DNA from: an uncultured Pelagibacteraceae bacterium
GTDB lineage: Bacteria > Pseudomonadota > Alphaproteobacteria > Pelagibacterales > Pelagibacteraceae
Assembly: GCA_902550635.1 (NCBI GenBank)
Contig: CACCZY010000001.1
Coordinates: 31,096 to 95,095, forward strand
DNA length: 64,000 nt
Reading direction: 5' to 3'
Numbering within the stretch: the stretch's first letter is position 1; every line of letters starts with the position of its first letter. The position numbers and the translations under genes were made by a program. Under the pieces are notes generated by a model, which worked only from the letters and a program-made list of their open reading frames with translations, made no database searches and had not been told where the DNA came from. Of the stretch, positions 28,342-38,332 are shown piece after piece.

Positions 28342-29478
28342 ATGAAAAACTTAGAGATAAAGTTAGCCCAAGAGCTAATAAGATTTCCAACAATTAAAAC
28401 TGAGGATAAAGGAATAATGAAATTTTTATCCAAAAAATTATCCTCAAATGGTTTTAGATGTAAAATTATTAAATCAAAAGGAACAAGGAAAAAACCTGCA
28501 TTAAATTTGTATGCAAAATTAGGTAGCTCAAAACCTCATATAAATTTTTTAGGACACACTGATGTGGTTGCAAACCTTAATAATTGGAAAATTCCACCAT
28601 TTAAAGGTGTCTTAAAAAAAGGATATTTAAACGGCAGGGGCTCCCAAGATATGAAGGGTGGGATAGCTTGCTTTATAAGTGCAATAAGTAATTTTATTAA
28701 AAATAAAAATTTTAAAGGATCTATTTCAATTATTATCGCAGCAGATGAAGAAACAACTGGTTTAGGAACACCAGCAGTAATTAAATATCTTAAAAGAAGA
28801 GGTGAAAAAATTGATTTTTCAATTATTGCGGAACCATCTTCAAATCGATCCATTGGTGATGAAATAAGAATTGGAAGGCGTGGTTCTATGAATGGAACAA
28901 TAGTCGTATATGGAAAAAGTGGTCATTCAGCATTTTATGGGTCATATATCAATCCATGTACAGCTTTAGCTAAAATAATAGCAAGATTAAAAAGTATATC
29001 TCTAGACAAAGGTACAAAATTTATGCCTCCATCGAATTTGGAATTTACAAAGATGGATGTAGAAAACTTGTCAGAAAATGTAGTACCACAATCTGCAAGT
29101 GCAAAATTTAATGTAAGATTTAACTCAAAACACAAATCATCTTCTTTAAAGAAAAAGTTAAATAAAATAATTAATATAGTCGCAAAAAAAGAAAATTGTA
29201 AAACTAGAATAGAATATAAAGTTAGTGGTGAAGCTTTTTATACTAAGCCTAATAAAGAAATTAACATGGTAAAAAAAATTGTAAAAAAAATCACAGGAAA
29301 TTCAACAAAGTTGAATTGTAGAGGTGGAACAAGTGACAGCCGATTTTTAGGCTCAATTCCAAGACTAGAATTAGGATTAAGAAATAATAGTATTCACATG
29401 GTTGACGAAAGAACATCAATTTCAGATTTGAAAAAATTGACTAAAATATATTATAATATTTTAGAAAATTATTTTTAA
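28342..29478 (+). CDS. dapE: Succinyl-diaminopimelate desuccinylase
   Basis: INFLGHTDVV, GRGSQDMKGGIA, ADEETTGLGT, GGTSDSRFL; follows dapD. Confidence 0.93.
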   Translation: MKNLEIKLAQELIRFPTIKTEDKGIMKFLSKKLSSNGFRCKIIKSKGTRKKPALNLYAKLGSSKPHINFLGHTDVVANLNNWKIPPFKGVLKKGYLNGRGSQDMKGGIACFISAISNFIKNKNFKGSISIIIAADEETTGLGTPAVIKYLKRRGEKIDFSIIAEPSSNRSIGDEIRIGRRGSMNGTIVVYGKSGHSAFYGSYINPCTALAKIIARLKSISLDKGTKFMPPSNLEFTKMDVENLSENVVPQSASAKFNVRFNSKHKSSSLKKKLNKIINIVAKKENCKTRIEYKVSGEAFYTKPNKEINMVKKIVKKITGNSTKLNCRGGTSDSRFLGSIPRLELGLRNNSIHMVDERTSISDLKKLTKIYYNILENYF

Positions 29479-30405
29479 ATGAAAACAGCTATTGTTACAT
29501 CAGGCTCTTCGTTAAATCATAATACTGGATCTGGACATCCTGAGAGTATTTTTAGAGTTGTATCAATAGTTGAAACATTAAAAAAAAATAAAAAATTAAT
29601 TTGGAAAAGTCCAACTGACTTTAACAAAGATATTATAAAGCAAACTCATTCATCCAGTTATATAGATACTATTGAAACTGCCTTTCCAAAGGAGGGATTA
29701 ACCTTTTTGGATGGTGACACAGTTGTTTCGCCTGGAAGTAAAGATGCAACTTTTGATGCAGTTGGTTCAATAATAAGTGCAATTGATGGAGTTGAAAATA
29801 AGGAGTTTAATGCTGCACACTGCGTAACCCGGCCGCCTGGACACCACGCAGAAAAAAGTAAAGCCATGGGTTTTTGTGTAATAAATAATATTAGTGTGGC
29901 TGCAAACTATTTAATTTCTAAATATAAATATAAAAGAGTTGCAGTTTTAGATTGGGACTGTCACTTTGGAAATGGAACTTATGATATTCTTAAATCGAAT
30001 AAGAATATTTTTTTCTCTAGTTTACACCAATATCCATATTATCCAGGTGGTGGAGCTGAGAATGAAAAAGGTGATCATAATAATGCTCTTAATATTCCAT
30101 TGCCTGCAGGCACAAACTCTAGAGAGTATTTTGATGCTTACGAACATATGCTTAAAAGATTAAAAGAATTTAGGCCTGAGTTTATATTGATGTCAGCAGG
30201 ATATGATGCACATCGTCTTGATCCATTATGCCAGTTAAATTTAGAGTCTAAAGACTATTATGAAATAACCAGAAGAGCTTTGGAAACAACAAAGAATTTT
30301 TGTAATGGCAAAGTTGTTTCTATTTTAGAAGGTGGTTATGACCTTGGGGCCTTAGCCGAAAGTGCAAATGAACATGTTAATGCACTTTTAGAATATAATA
30401 AATAG
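29479..30405 (+). CDS. Histone deacetylase/acetylpolyamine amidohydrolase family protein
   Basis: VTRPPGHHAEKSKAMGFCVINN, LDWDCHFGNGT, LMSAGYDAHRLDPL, LEGGYDLGAL. Confidence 0.92.
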   Translation: MKTAIVTSGSSLNHNTGSGHPESIFRVVSIVETLKKNKKLIWKSPTDFNKDIIKQTHSSSYIDTIETAFPKEGLTFLDGDTVVSPGSKDATFDAVGSIISAIDGVENKEFNAAHCVTRPPGHHAEKSKAMGFCVINNISVAANYLISKYKYKRVAVLDWDCHFGNGTYDILKSNKNIFFSSLHQYPYYPGGGAENEKGDHNNALNIPLPAGTNSREYFDAYEHMLKRLKEFRPEFILMSAGYDAHRLDPLCQLNLESKDYYEITRRALETTKNFCNGKVVSILEGGYDLGALAESANEHVNALLEYNK

Positions 30406-30423
30406 TAGTATATTAATAATTAA

Positions 30424-31272
30424 ATGAGCATAGTAACTGATATATTTTTACCTTTAGCTTTGGCATTCATTATGTTTGCACTTGGTTTGGGACTTACTGG
30501 GTTAGATTTTTTAAGGGTTATCAAACAACCAAAAGATTTTTTTGTTGGTGCAATTGGTCAAATTATTTTACTTCCAGTAATTGCTTTTATCTTAATTTCT
30601 ATTTGGCCAATATCACCAGAGCTAGCAATAGGTGTAATGATTATTGCTGCTGCACCTGGTGGAGTTACTTCAAACATACTAACATCATTTGCAAAAGGAG
30701 ATGTTGCTCTTTCGGTATCACTTACAGCAATAATTAGTTTGTTGTGCGTTGTAACAGTGCCATTTATTATAGTAACTTCATTAAGTCTATTAGGTTTAGA
30801 TAATATAACTCAAAATATTTCACTAACTAGTATGGCAATTAGTATGTTTTTAATTGTTACAGTTCCTGTAATTATTGGAATGTTATTTAGAAAATTTGCA
30901 TCAAACCTAGCATTAAAATTTGAGCCAATTGCTAAAAAAATTTCTATGGTATTATTTATGATTGTTTTGCTTGGAGCTATTTTAGCAGAAAAAGATAATA
31001 TCGTTTCGTATTTTGCTGATGCTGGATTGATAACATTAGTTCTAAATGTTGTTATAATGATTGCTGCTTTTTATGTTGCACAATTATTTGGTACGGGTAA
31101 TTCTCAAAAAAAATGTATTGCTATAGAATGTGGTTTGCAAAATGGAACCTTAGCAATATTTGTTGGAACCACCTTATTTGGAGGTGGAACTTATGTAGTA
31201 CCTGCGGCAACATATAGCTTAATAATGTTCGTAACTTCTATAATTTTTGTTTTCTTAGTAAAAAAAATATAA
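30424..31272 (+). CDS. Bile acid:sodium symporter (BASS) family transporter
   Basis: Multi-TM; MIIAAAPGGVTSNILTSFAKGDVALSVSLTAI, AIECGLQNGTLAIFV. Confidence 0.88.
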   Translation: MSIVTDIFLPLALAFIMFALGLGLTGLDFLRVIKQPKDFFVGAIGQIILLPVIAFILISIWPISPELAIGVMIIAAAPGGVTSNILTSFAKGDVALSVSLTAIISLLCVVTVPFIIVTSLSLLGLDNITQNISLTSMAISMFLIVTVPVIIGMLFRKFASNLALKFEPIAKKISMVLFMIVLLGAILAEKDNIVSYFADAGLITLVLNVVIMIAAFYVAQLFGTGNSQKKCIAIECGLQNGTLAIFVGTTLFGGGTYVVPAATYSLIMFVTSIIFVFLVKKI

Positions 31273-31291
31273 TAATAAATCTCCCAAGATT

Positions 31292-31759
31292 ATGAAACTT
31301 TATAAGCAGAAAAAATCAAATATAGATAAAAGAGGTTTGTTTGCCACAAAAAATATCAAAAGAGGAACTAGAATAATTGAATATAAAGGAAAAATAATTA
31401 CTAAAAAAGAAACTGAAAAAAACTTAAAGTTTGATAACGATAAAGATATATATCTATTTAATTTAAATAGTAGATATGATCTTGATGGTGATTATAGTTG
31501 GAATACAGCTAGACTAATAAATCACTCTTGTAATCCAAATTGTGAAGTAGAAGGGAAAGGTTTGAAACTCTGGATTATATCTATAAAAGATATTAAAAAA
31601 AACGAAGAATTTTCCTACGATTATGGTTTTGGTTATGACATAAATTACAAGCAATTTCCTTGTAAGTGTGCAGCAAAAAATTGTTGTGGTTATATTGTAC
31701 GTGAAGGATCAAGATGGAGGATTAAAAATAAAAAAAATTTAATATATAACTTTTTCTAA
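31292..31759 (+). CDS. SET domain-containing protein with post-SET Cys motif
   Basis: KRGLFATKNIKRGTRIIEYKGKII, ARLINHSCNPNCEVE, NEEFSYDYGFGYD, FPCKCAAKNCCGYI. Confidence 0.9.
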   Translation: MKLYKQKKSNIDKRGLFATKNIKRGTRIIEYKGKIITKKETEKNLKFDNDKDIYLFNLNSRYDLDGDYSWNTARLINHSCNPNCEVEGKGLKLWIISIKDIKKNEEFSYDYGFGYDINYKQFPCKCAAKNCCGYIVREGSRWRIKNKKNLIYNFF

Positions 31760-32479
31760 ATATAGACCTTCTGCTACAGCTGGGGGAGCACATTTACTTC
31801 TATTTTTTGATTCTAGTGCACTTTTAAAATCTTCTAAAGTCCATTTTTCTTCACCTAATAATTTTAGGCATCCAACCATTGATCTAACCTGGTTTCTTAA
31901 AAAACTTTGTGATTTAAATTGAAAAATAATTTTATCCTTACTTTTTTTAATTGTTACTTTTTTCATAGTTCTAATAGAACTTTTAGAATAACAATTTGAT
32001 GCTCTAAATGTAGAAAAATCATGTGTCCCTAGTAATTTTGTTGCTCCTTTTTTCATTAATCTAATATTTAATTTTTTTCTTATATGCCAAACTTTATTTT
32101 TATCTATTGATGGAGGAGATATTCTGTTTAGAATTATATACTTATAAACTCTTTGTTTTGCTGAATATCTAGCATGAAATTTGCTATCCTTTTTTTTTAT
32201 ATTCAATATTGATATTTTTCTTGGATTTAAAAAAAAATTAAGAGATTTGATTTTTTTTTTTATATCTAATATTTTAATTTTGTTATCAAAATGTGCTGAT
32301 TGTTCAATTGCATGAACACCTGTATCTGTTCTGCCAGAACCATAAATAACTATTTTATTTTTAAACAATTTTGACAATTCAAATTGAATAGCTTCTTGTA
32401 CAGAAATTCCTTTTTTTTGAATCTGCCAGCCTGCAAATCTTTTTCCATCATATTCTATTAGAATTTGATACCTAAACAT
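31739..32479 (-). CDS. truA: tRNA pseudouridine(38-40) synthase
   Basis: IEYDGKRFAGWQIQKKGISVQEAI, YGSGRTDTGVHAIEQSAHFD. Confidence 0.95.
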   Translation of the reverse strand: MFRYQILIEYDGKRFAGWQIQKKGISVQEAIQFELSKLFKNKIVIYGSGRTDTGVHAIEQSAHFDNKIKILDIKKKIKSLNFFLNPRKISILNIKKKDSKFHARYSAKQRVYKYIILNRISPPSIDKNKVWHIRKKLNIRLMKKGATKLLGTHDFSTFRASNCYSKSSIRTMKKVTIKKSKDKIIFQFKSQSFLRNQVRSMVGCLKLLGEEKWTLEDFKSALESKNRSKCAPPAVAEGLYLEKVIY

Positions 32480-33402
32480 TAAGTTATATAAGTGCCTTTT
32501 TTTATTTTTGTTCCTAGAATAAATTCTTTAATATTTTGAACTTTTTTTCCTTCACGTTGAATGCAAAGAATTTTTATAGACTTATTGTTACAACCTATTT
32601 CAAAATTATCACTAAACATCATTCCTTTTTCTCCCTTTGCATCTGATACTTCTGCTTTCAAAATTTTATACCTTTCGCCATTAAATAAAAACCATGCTCC
32701 AGGAAAAGGATAAAGTCCATTTATCTTTCCCATTATTTTTTCAGCATTTTCATTCCAATTAATTTTTCCTTCAGATTTATCAATTTTTTTTGCGTAAGTA
32801 GCTTTTGAATTATCTTGATTTGTAAGTTCTATATTTTCTTCAAAAATACTATCTAAATCATCAATTATTTTTTGTGATGCAAGTGTTGCTAAATTTTCTG
32901 ACAATTCTTGTGCATTCATATTTTTAGAAATTTTAAAATCGTATTTGCTTATTATAGGACCCTCATCAAGATTTTCATTTAATTTCATAAGAGTTATTCC
33001 TGTCTTATTTTCTAAGTTCATAATTGCTCTTTGAATAGGAGCTGCACCTCTCCATTTTGGCAATAAAGATGCATGTACATTTAAAAAACCATATTTAGGA
33101 ATTTCTAATAAATTTTTTGGAATCAACTGCCCGTATGAAACCACAATACTCAAATCTGGTTTTATTTTCTTGAGAAATTTTTCTTCTTCAATATTATTTT
33201 TTAATCTCTCAGGAGTCCTTACTTTTAAATTTAATGTTTCTGAAATTAAATTTATTGGTGATTTATTTAACCTTTGTCCTCTATTAGATTTTTTAGGTGG
33301 CTGTGTATATACACATGAAACTGAATATCCATTTTGATAAAGAGACTTAAGTATTGGTACAGCAAAATTTGATGTACCCATGAAAACAATGTTCTTTAAC
33401 AT
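32479..33402 (-). CDS. fmt: Methionyl-tRNA formyltransferase
   Basis: IVFMGTSNFAVPILKSL, GFLNVHASLLPKWRGAAPIQRAI, YPFPGAWF. Confidence 0.95.
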   Translation of the reverse strand: MLKNIVFMGTSNFAVPILKSLYQNGYSVSCVYTQPPKKSNRGQRLNKSPINLISETLNLKVRTPERLKNNIEEEKFLKKIKPDLSIVVSYGQLIPKNLLEIPKYGFLNVHASLLPKWRGAAPIQRAIMNLENKTGITLMKLNENLDEGPIISKYDFKISKNMNAQELSENLATLASQKIIDDLDSIFEENIELTNQDNSKATYAKKIDKSEGKINWNENAEKIMGKINGLYPFPGAWFLFNGERYKILKAEVSDAKGEKGMMFSDNFEIGCNNKSIKILCIQREGKKVQNIKEFILGTKIKKGTYIT

Positions 33403-33404
33403 TA

Positions 33405-33929
33405 CTAAACAACTATTCTATCGACTTTATCTTTTTGCTTAGAAAGTTTTTTAATTATCATTGTTTTTTTTAATTTAGATAAATAATCTATAAACAAAAT
33501 ACCTTCAAGATGATCCATTTCATGCTGAATGCACGTTGCTAAAAGTCCACTAAATTTCGAATTTTTTTTTTTATTATTATAATCCAAATACTCTACTTCA
33601 CATTCAATTGGTCTGTCTATCTCTGCAAATTGATTAGGAACTGACAAGCATCCCTCTTCATAAGTTAATAATTCTTTTTTTTTATTTTTTATAACTGGAT
33701 TAACAAAATATATAGGATTTTTTTTTTCTTCTTTTTTGGAAATATCTATAACAATTATTCTTTTTGGTATTCCTATTTGAATGGCTGCCAGTCCTATCCC
33801 ATTAGCTTTATACATTGTCTCTAGCATATCATCCATAATTTTTCTTTCTTTGTCACCTACTTGAATTACAGGTTTGGATATCTGTCTCAATACTGGATCT
33901 GGTTCTATAAGAATTTTTCTTAATGTCAT
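33405..33929 (-). CDS. def: Peptide deformylase
   Basis: NGIGLAAIQIG, EEGCLSVPNQFAEI, CIQHEMDHLEGILFIDYLS. Confidence 0.95.
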   Translation of the reverse strand: MTLRKILIEPDPVLRQISKPVIQVGDKERKIMDDMLETMYKANGIGLAAIQIGIPKRIIVIDISKKEEKKNPIYFVNPVIKNKKKELLTYEEGCLSVPNQFAEIDRPIECEVEYLDYNNKKKNSKFSGLLATCIQHEMDHLEGILFIDYLSKLKKTMIIKKLSKQKDKVDRIVV

Positions 33930-33954
33930 AATAAATATCTATTATTATATAATT

Positions 33955-35718
33955 TTAAACTTTAAAAGGAAGTATCTTTAAAATTAGCTCATTTCTAAGT
34001 TTATTTGAATTCAATTTATTTAATGTAGCAATAATAAAATATTGAGTTTCTGAACCCAAATCTTTAAAATTATCTTCACCTATAATTTCTACCAATCTTA
34101 ATAAAATCATACCAGACTCATCATCATTTAACATTACTTGGATATCAGTCGGGATATTAGATGTGTATAATTCTAACAAAGAAATATATTTTTCAGGAAC
34201 TTTAATTCCATCATTTATTAAAGACTCTATTAAAATAAAGTCTTTAGTAGTAAAATAGTAATTTTTATCCTTCACTAACTTTTTTAATATATTTTCTAAT
34301 TCTTTTTCTACTTTTTCTTTCTTAATTTCTTTAAAAAAATAATTTAATAATTTTGATTGATGTAATATTTTATTATTAAATTTGATATTTTTTTCTGTCT
34401 TAATTGCAGACTCTAATTTCTCATCATAAAAACTAATATGATTAGATGGAACCTCATCTATATTTATTTCTTTTAAAATTTTTACCAAATGTTTATTAAA
34501 CGCATTATCAATTTTACTTTTTTTAAATTCATCAAGTAAAATTTTTATCAATTGAATTTTTCTTTCTGCACTACTATGAATTATAATGCCTTGATATAAA
34601 AGAGCTCTTCTTTCATATTCGGAAAGTAACTTATATGAATCTTCTACTGTTATTAATTGATCAATGCTAAATTTAAATCTTTTGTATAAATTAAATAAAT
34701 CTTCTTCTTCATAATTTCCGGAGTGTGTAGCTTTTTCTATAGAAAGAATTTTTTCACTATTTTCTAAATCAACTTGACTTGTATCAATTAATAAATTTGA
34801 GGAAGCTAAATATTTCCAAATTAAATCTGCAGTCTTATCTGAAGGTTCATATTCAAATCCATCATTATTTGTTCTATGTGATAAATGAAAATCTAATAAA
34901 TTTTTATCAGATACTTCATTATCAATTTGTTCATTATACCCCATCAAAAACAATAATCGATCTTCAAAAAATTTATCTTTAAATCCTTCTTCCTTTAACA
35001 AATCTAAATTGAGTTGAGCTTGATCTTGCTCATCTTTGTTAAATAAACAATATATTTTATATTTTAATAAATATTTATCAGTTAATGGATAATCTAAAAT
35101 TTTAAAAATTTCACATGCTTTTTGTAAATCAGCAAGTGACAAATAATGATCAAGATAAAACGTAATAAGATTATCATTGATATTTGAAAAATTGTTTTTT
35201 ATTACAAATTCTTTTATTAAATTAAGGTCTTTATTTTTAATTAACCAATTAATTTTGTAATTGTTAAACTGGTTTGCTGAAATGTTAACTTTAGGAGCTA
35301 ACGAATTTGTTAAAATTACTTTGTTGTATATTTCTTTAGCATCTTGTGAAAGATTTAATTTATTTAATTTTTTTATTAAATTATCAATTTTTTCACCGTC
35401 CGAATTTACCCACATATTGAGTTTAAAGTTATTTTCACCAGGATCATATAAACCCAATATTTCTAATTTTTTTGAATCAATATTATGATCCTCAGAAATT
35501 TTATATGAAACTATCTCACCAATATTTTTTTTTTCATCTAAAACATTAATTTCACTTGAATCAATATTGTTTTCATCTTTTTTTATTTGATTTTTTCCTT
35601 CATTATTTAAGCTCCATATATCTTTTGCTTCTTCAGCATAAAGCTTTGCTGAAATCAAAATACATATTGTAAAAATTGTTATAATAAATTTGTTATTTAA
35701 CAACTTTAAGTTTTTCAT
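33955..35718 (-). CDS. Predicted secreted/periplasmic alpha-helical repeat-like protein, unknown function
   Basis: N-terminal signal-like hydrophobic segment (FIITIFTICILISAKLYA), long helical body; 587 aa uninterrupted. Confidence 0.65.
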   Translation of the reverse strand: MKNLKLLNNKFIITIFTICILISAKLYAEEAKDIWSLNNEGKNQIKKDENNIDSSEINVLDEKKNIGEIVSYKISEDHNIDSKKLEILGLYDPGENNFKLNMWVNSDGEKIDNLIKKLNKLNLSQDAKEIYNKVILTNSLAPKVNISANQFNNYKINWLIKNKDLNLIKEFVIKNNFSNINDNLITFYLDHYLSLADLQKACEIFKILDYPLTDKYLLKYKIYCLFNKDEQDQAQLNLDLLKEEGFKDKFFEDRLLFLMGYNEQIDNEVSDKNLLDFHLSHRTNNDGFEYEPSDKTADLIWKYLASSNLLIDTSQVDLENSEKILSIEKATHSGNYEEEDLFNLYKRFKFSIDQLITVEDSYKLLSEYERRALLYQGIIIHSSAERKIQLIKILLDEFKKSKIDNAFNKHLVKILKEINIDEVPSNHISFYDEKLESAIKTEKNIKFNNKILHQSKLLNYFFKEIKKEKVEKELENILKKLVKDKNYYFTTKDFILIESLINDGIKVPEKYISLLELYTSNIPTDIQVMLNDDESGMILLRLVEIIGEDNFKDLGSETQYFIIATLNKLNSNKLRNELILKILPFKV

Positions 35719-35875
35719 TAGGTATTATTTTTTCTATTTTTTGGTTTGGAGATGGAAAATTGATTTTATTTAGCAAAAATATTCCAAATATCAAAATTAA
35801 AAGAACAACTAGTATTTTTATAGTTATACTAAATAAGTTTGCTTTAACTTGGCTTGTTTTTTTATAGAATTGCAT
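35693..35875 (-). CDS. Small single-TM protein of unknown function
   Basis: 60 aa with one strong TM helix (LFSITIKILVVLLILIFGIFLL), overlaps start of downstream 587-aa ORF by 26 nt. Confidence 0.5.
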   Translation of the reverse strand: MQFYKKTSQVKANLFSITIKILVVLLILIFGIFLLNKINFPSPNQKIEKIIPNEKLKVVK

Positions 35876-35932
35876 ATAACTTTAACTAGTTTCAAAATAA
35901 GACAAATTTGTGTTTTTTCAAATAATTATAAT

Positions 35933-36442
35933 ATGAAAACAAATAAAAACCTAGTTTTACTAGGTATGATGGGTTCTGGAAAATCAACAATTGGTAAATT
36001 TTTATCAAAAAAAACTAATTACAATTTTGTTGATATAGATAAAAAAATAGAATTAGAAAAAAATTTGAGTATAGCAAATATATTTGAAAAATATGGTGAA
36101 AATTATTTTAGAAAGCTAGAAAGAGAAATAACACTAAAATACATTAATCATGAAAATGCAATAATTGCTCTTGGAGGTGGTGCATTTTTAGATGAAGAAA
36201 TAAGAAAAAAAGTACTTAAAAATAGTTTATCTATATGGCTAAATTGGGATGCAAAAACTTTGATTAAAAGAATTAAAAATAGTAAAAAAAGACCAATTAT
36301 TTTGTCCTTAAATGAAAATGAAATTAATAAACTGATTGAAGAAAGGAATAAAATTTATTCAAAAGCACAAATTAAAATAGATTGTGATAATTTAAAAAAA
36401 ATTGAAATAGTAAATTATATAATTAAAAAGTATATAAAATGA
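35933..36442 (+). CDS. aroK: Shikimate kinase (ORF-track start 35849 is probably too far upstream)
   Basis: MKTNKNLVLLGMMGSGKSTIGKFLSKKTNYNFVDID; GGGAF; aroK-aroB order. Confidence 0.92.
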   Translation: MKTNKNLVLLGMMGSGKSTIGKFLSKKTNYNFVDIDKKIELEKNLSIANIFEKYGENYFRKLEREITLKYINHENAIIALGGGAFLDEEIRKKVLKNSLSIWLNWDAKTLIKRIKNSKKRPIILSLNENEINKLIEERNKIYSKAQIKIDCDNLKKIEIVNYIIKKYIK

Positions 36443-37533
36443 AAAAAATTAATGTAAATACAAACATTGGATCATACAATATTTATATAGGAAATAAAAT
36501 TTTAAACAAAATAGAATTTTTTCTTAAAAAAAATAATATAACCTCAAGCAAATTCTTGATTATAATTGATAGCAACGTTCCAAAAAAATATAAAAAAATA
36601 TTTAGATCAAAATATTTTAAAAAAAAATACATTCTTTCAATTCGATTTAATGAAAAAAATAAAAACTACGATTCCATACAAAAAATTTTAGAAGTTTTGC
36701 AAAAAAATAACTTTAATAGAAATGATACTATTATATGTTTAGGTGGAGGTATTGCTGGTGACTTAAGTGGATTTGCAGCAAGTATATTTAAAAGAGGAAT
36801 AAAATTTGTAAATATACCTACAACTTTATTAGCACAAGTAGACTCATCAATTGGTGGTAAAACCGGTTTTAATACAAAATTTGGTAAAAATTTAATTGGA
36901 ACATTTTATCAACCTTCTATAGTTATCTCAGATATAGAAACATTAAATAGTATCAACAAACGTGAAATAATTTGCGGTTATGCAGAAATATTAAAACATG
37001 CATTAATACAAAGTAAAAATTTTTATAATTATTTAGTCAACAATCAAAAAAAAATTTTGGAATTAAATTCTCAAAAAATTCTAATTTTAATTTACAAAAG
37101 TTGTTTAATTAAAAAAAAAATAGTTCAGAAGGATACAGCTGAAAAAAATATTAGAAAAATATTAAACTTTGGCCATACTTTTGGTCATGCATATGAGTCT
37201 ACTTTAAATTTTTCAAAAAAATTAAACCATGGAGAAGCTGTATTATTAGGAATAATTAGCGCTATTAAATTAAGCAACAAGTTAAACATTCTCAGTAAAA
37301 AAAATTATGAAAATATTACTAATCATTTTAAAAAATTATCTTTGCCTAATGACATTAAAAAATATTTTAAAAATAAAGACATAAATAAAATAGTTTATTT
37401 TATGAAAAATGATAAAAAAAATACTGATAGATATATTAACTTAGTTTTGCTGTCCAATATAGGTAAAACTATTTACTATAAAATTAATAAAAAATCTTTA
37501 AAGAAATTTTTTAACGATCAATTAAATAAATAA
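36439..37533 (+). CDS. aroB: 3-dehydroquinate synthase
   Basis: CLGGGIAGDLSGFAASIFKRGIKFVNIPTTLLAQVDSSIGGKTGFN, LNFGHTFGHAYE. Confidence 0.95.
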   Translation: MKKINVNTNIGSYNIYIGNKILNKIEFFLKKNNITSSKFLIIIDSNVPKKYKKIFRSKYFKKKYILSIRFNEKNKNYDSIQKILEVLQKNNFNRNDTIICLGGGIAGDLSGFAASIFKRGIKFVNIPTTLLAQVDSSIGGKTGFNTKFGKNLIGTFYQPSIVISDIETLNSINKREIICGYAEILKHALIQSKNFYNYLVNNQKKILELNSQKILILIYKSCLIKKKIVQKDTAEKNIRKILNFGHTFGHAYESTLNFSKKLNHGEAVLLGIISAIKLSNKLNILSKKNYENITNHFKKLSLPNDIKKYFKNKDINKIVYFMKNDKKNTDRYINLVLLSNIGKTIYYKINKKSLKKFFNDQLNK

Positions 37534-37782
37534 AATTTCTAGTGAATGAATATTGTTTTTTATTTCATTTTCAAGTATTGAGTGTAATTTTCTCGTAGCT
37601 TCTATTTTTGACAATTTATTTAATTCATCCGATTTAATTTCTATCTTAATATGAAATTTATGCCTATTAAAATTTTTATGTTTTTTATGTAAAAAACTTT
37701 TATCTAAAATTTCTAATTCTATAACTTTAATATTATTTTCTATTTTTTTTTTAACTTCATTAATTAATTGATTTATATCCAT
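37522..37782 (-). CDS. BolA family protein
   Basis: 86 aa; HKNFNRHKFHIKIEIKSDELNKLSKIEATRKLHSIL; adjacent to J-domain/cobST. Confidence 0.75.
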   Translation of the reverse strand: MDINQLINEVKKKIENNIKVIELEILDKSFLHKKHKNFNRHKFHIKIEIKSDELNKLSKIEATRKLHSILENEIKNNIHSLEILFI

Positions 37783-37804
37783 AAAAAATATTAAGATATA
37801 TTAT

Positions 37805-38332
37805 ATGAAAAATTTATGCGATTGGAATAACTGCTATAAATATGGTGAATTTAAAGCTCCAATTGAAAAAGATAACAGTAAAAAATACAGATTACTTTGT
37901 ATTGATCATATAAAGGAGTTTAATAAAAAATGGGATTATTTTTCAGGAATGACAGATAAAGAAATATATAATTTTATAAAATCTGATATGACTTGGCACA
38001 AATCTACACAAAATTTTGCTTCTTCTGATAATTTTTTTAATATTCTATGGCAAAATACTCTAAAAGATGAAAAAAAAAATTCACAATATTTTGCGAAATT
38101 TTCAGACCAAAAAAATATTAAATTTACAAGTAATGACATTAAAGCTTTTAGCATTTTAAACATATCTGTAGGCGATAAATGGGAAAAAATAAAAATTAAA
38201 TTTAAAAAACTTGTAAAAAAATATCACCCTGATATGAACTCGGGAAGTAAAAAATTTGAAGAAAAATTGAAAGTTATTACATTGGCATATAATCAATTAA
38301 AAAATACGTATAAAGGAAAAATTGACACCTAA
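37805..38332 (+). CDS. J-domain (DnaJ-like) protein with N-terminal Cys-rich segment
   Basis: C-terminal J domain with HPD motif ([32 protein letters not shown]); N-terminal [15 protein letters not shown]...LCIDH. Confidence 0.88.
   Translation: MKNLCDWNNCYKYGEFKAPIEKDNSKKYRLLCIDHIKEFNKKWDYFSGMTDKEIYNFIKSDMTWHKSTQNFASSDNFFNILWQNTLKDEKKNSQYFAKFSDQKNIKFTSNDIKAFSILNISVGDKWEKIKIKFKKLVKKYHPDMNSGSKKFEEKLKVITLAYNQLKNTYKGKIDT

Noticed and set aside
35849-35932. 28-aa N-terminal extension of aroK in the ORF track
   Set aside because: Internal ATG at 35933 gives the normal shikimate kinase start (MKTNKNLVLLGMMGSGKS); the extension overlaps the divergent small ORF
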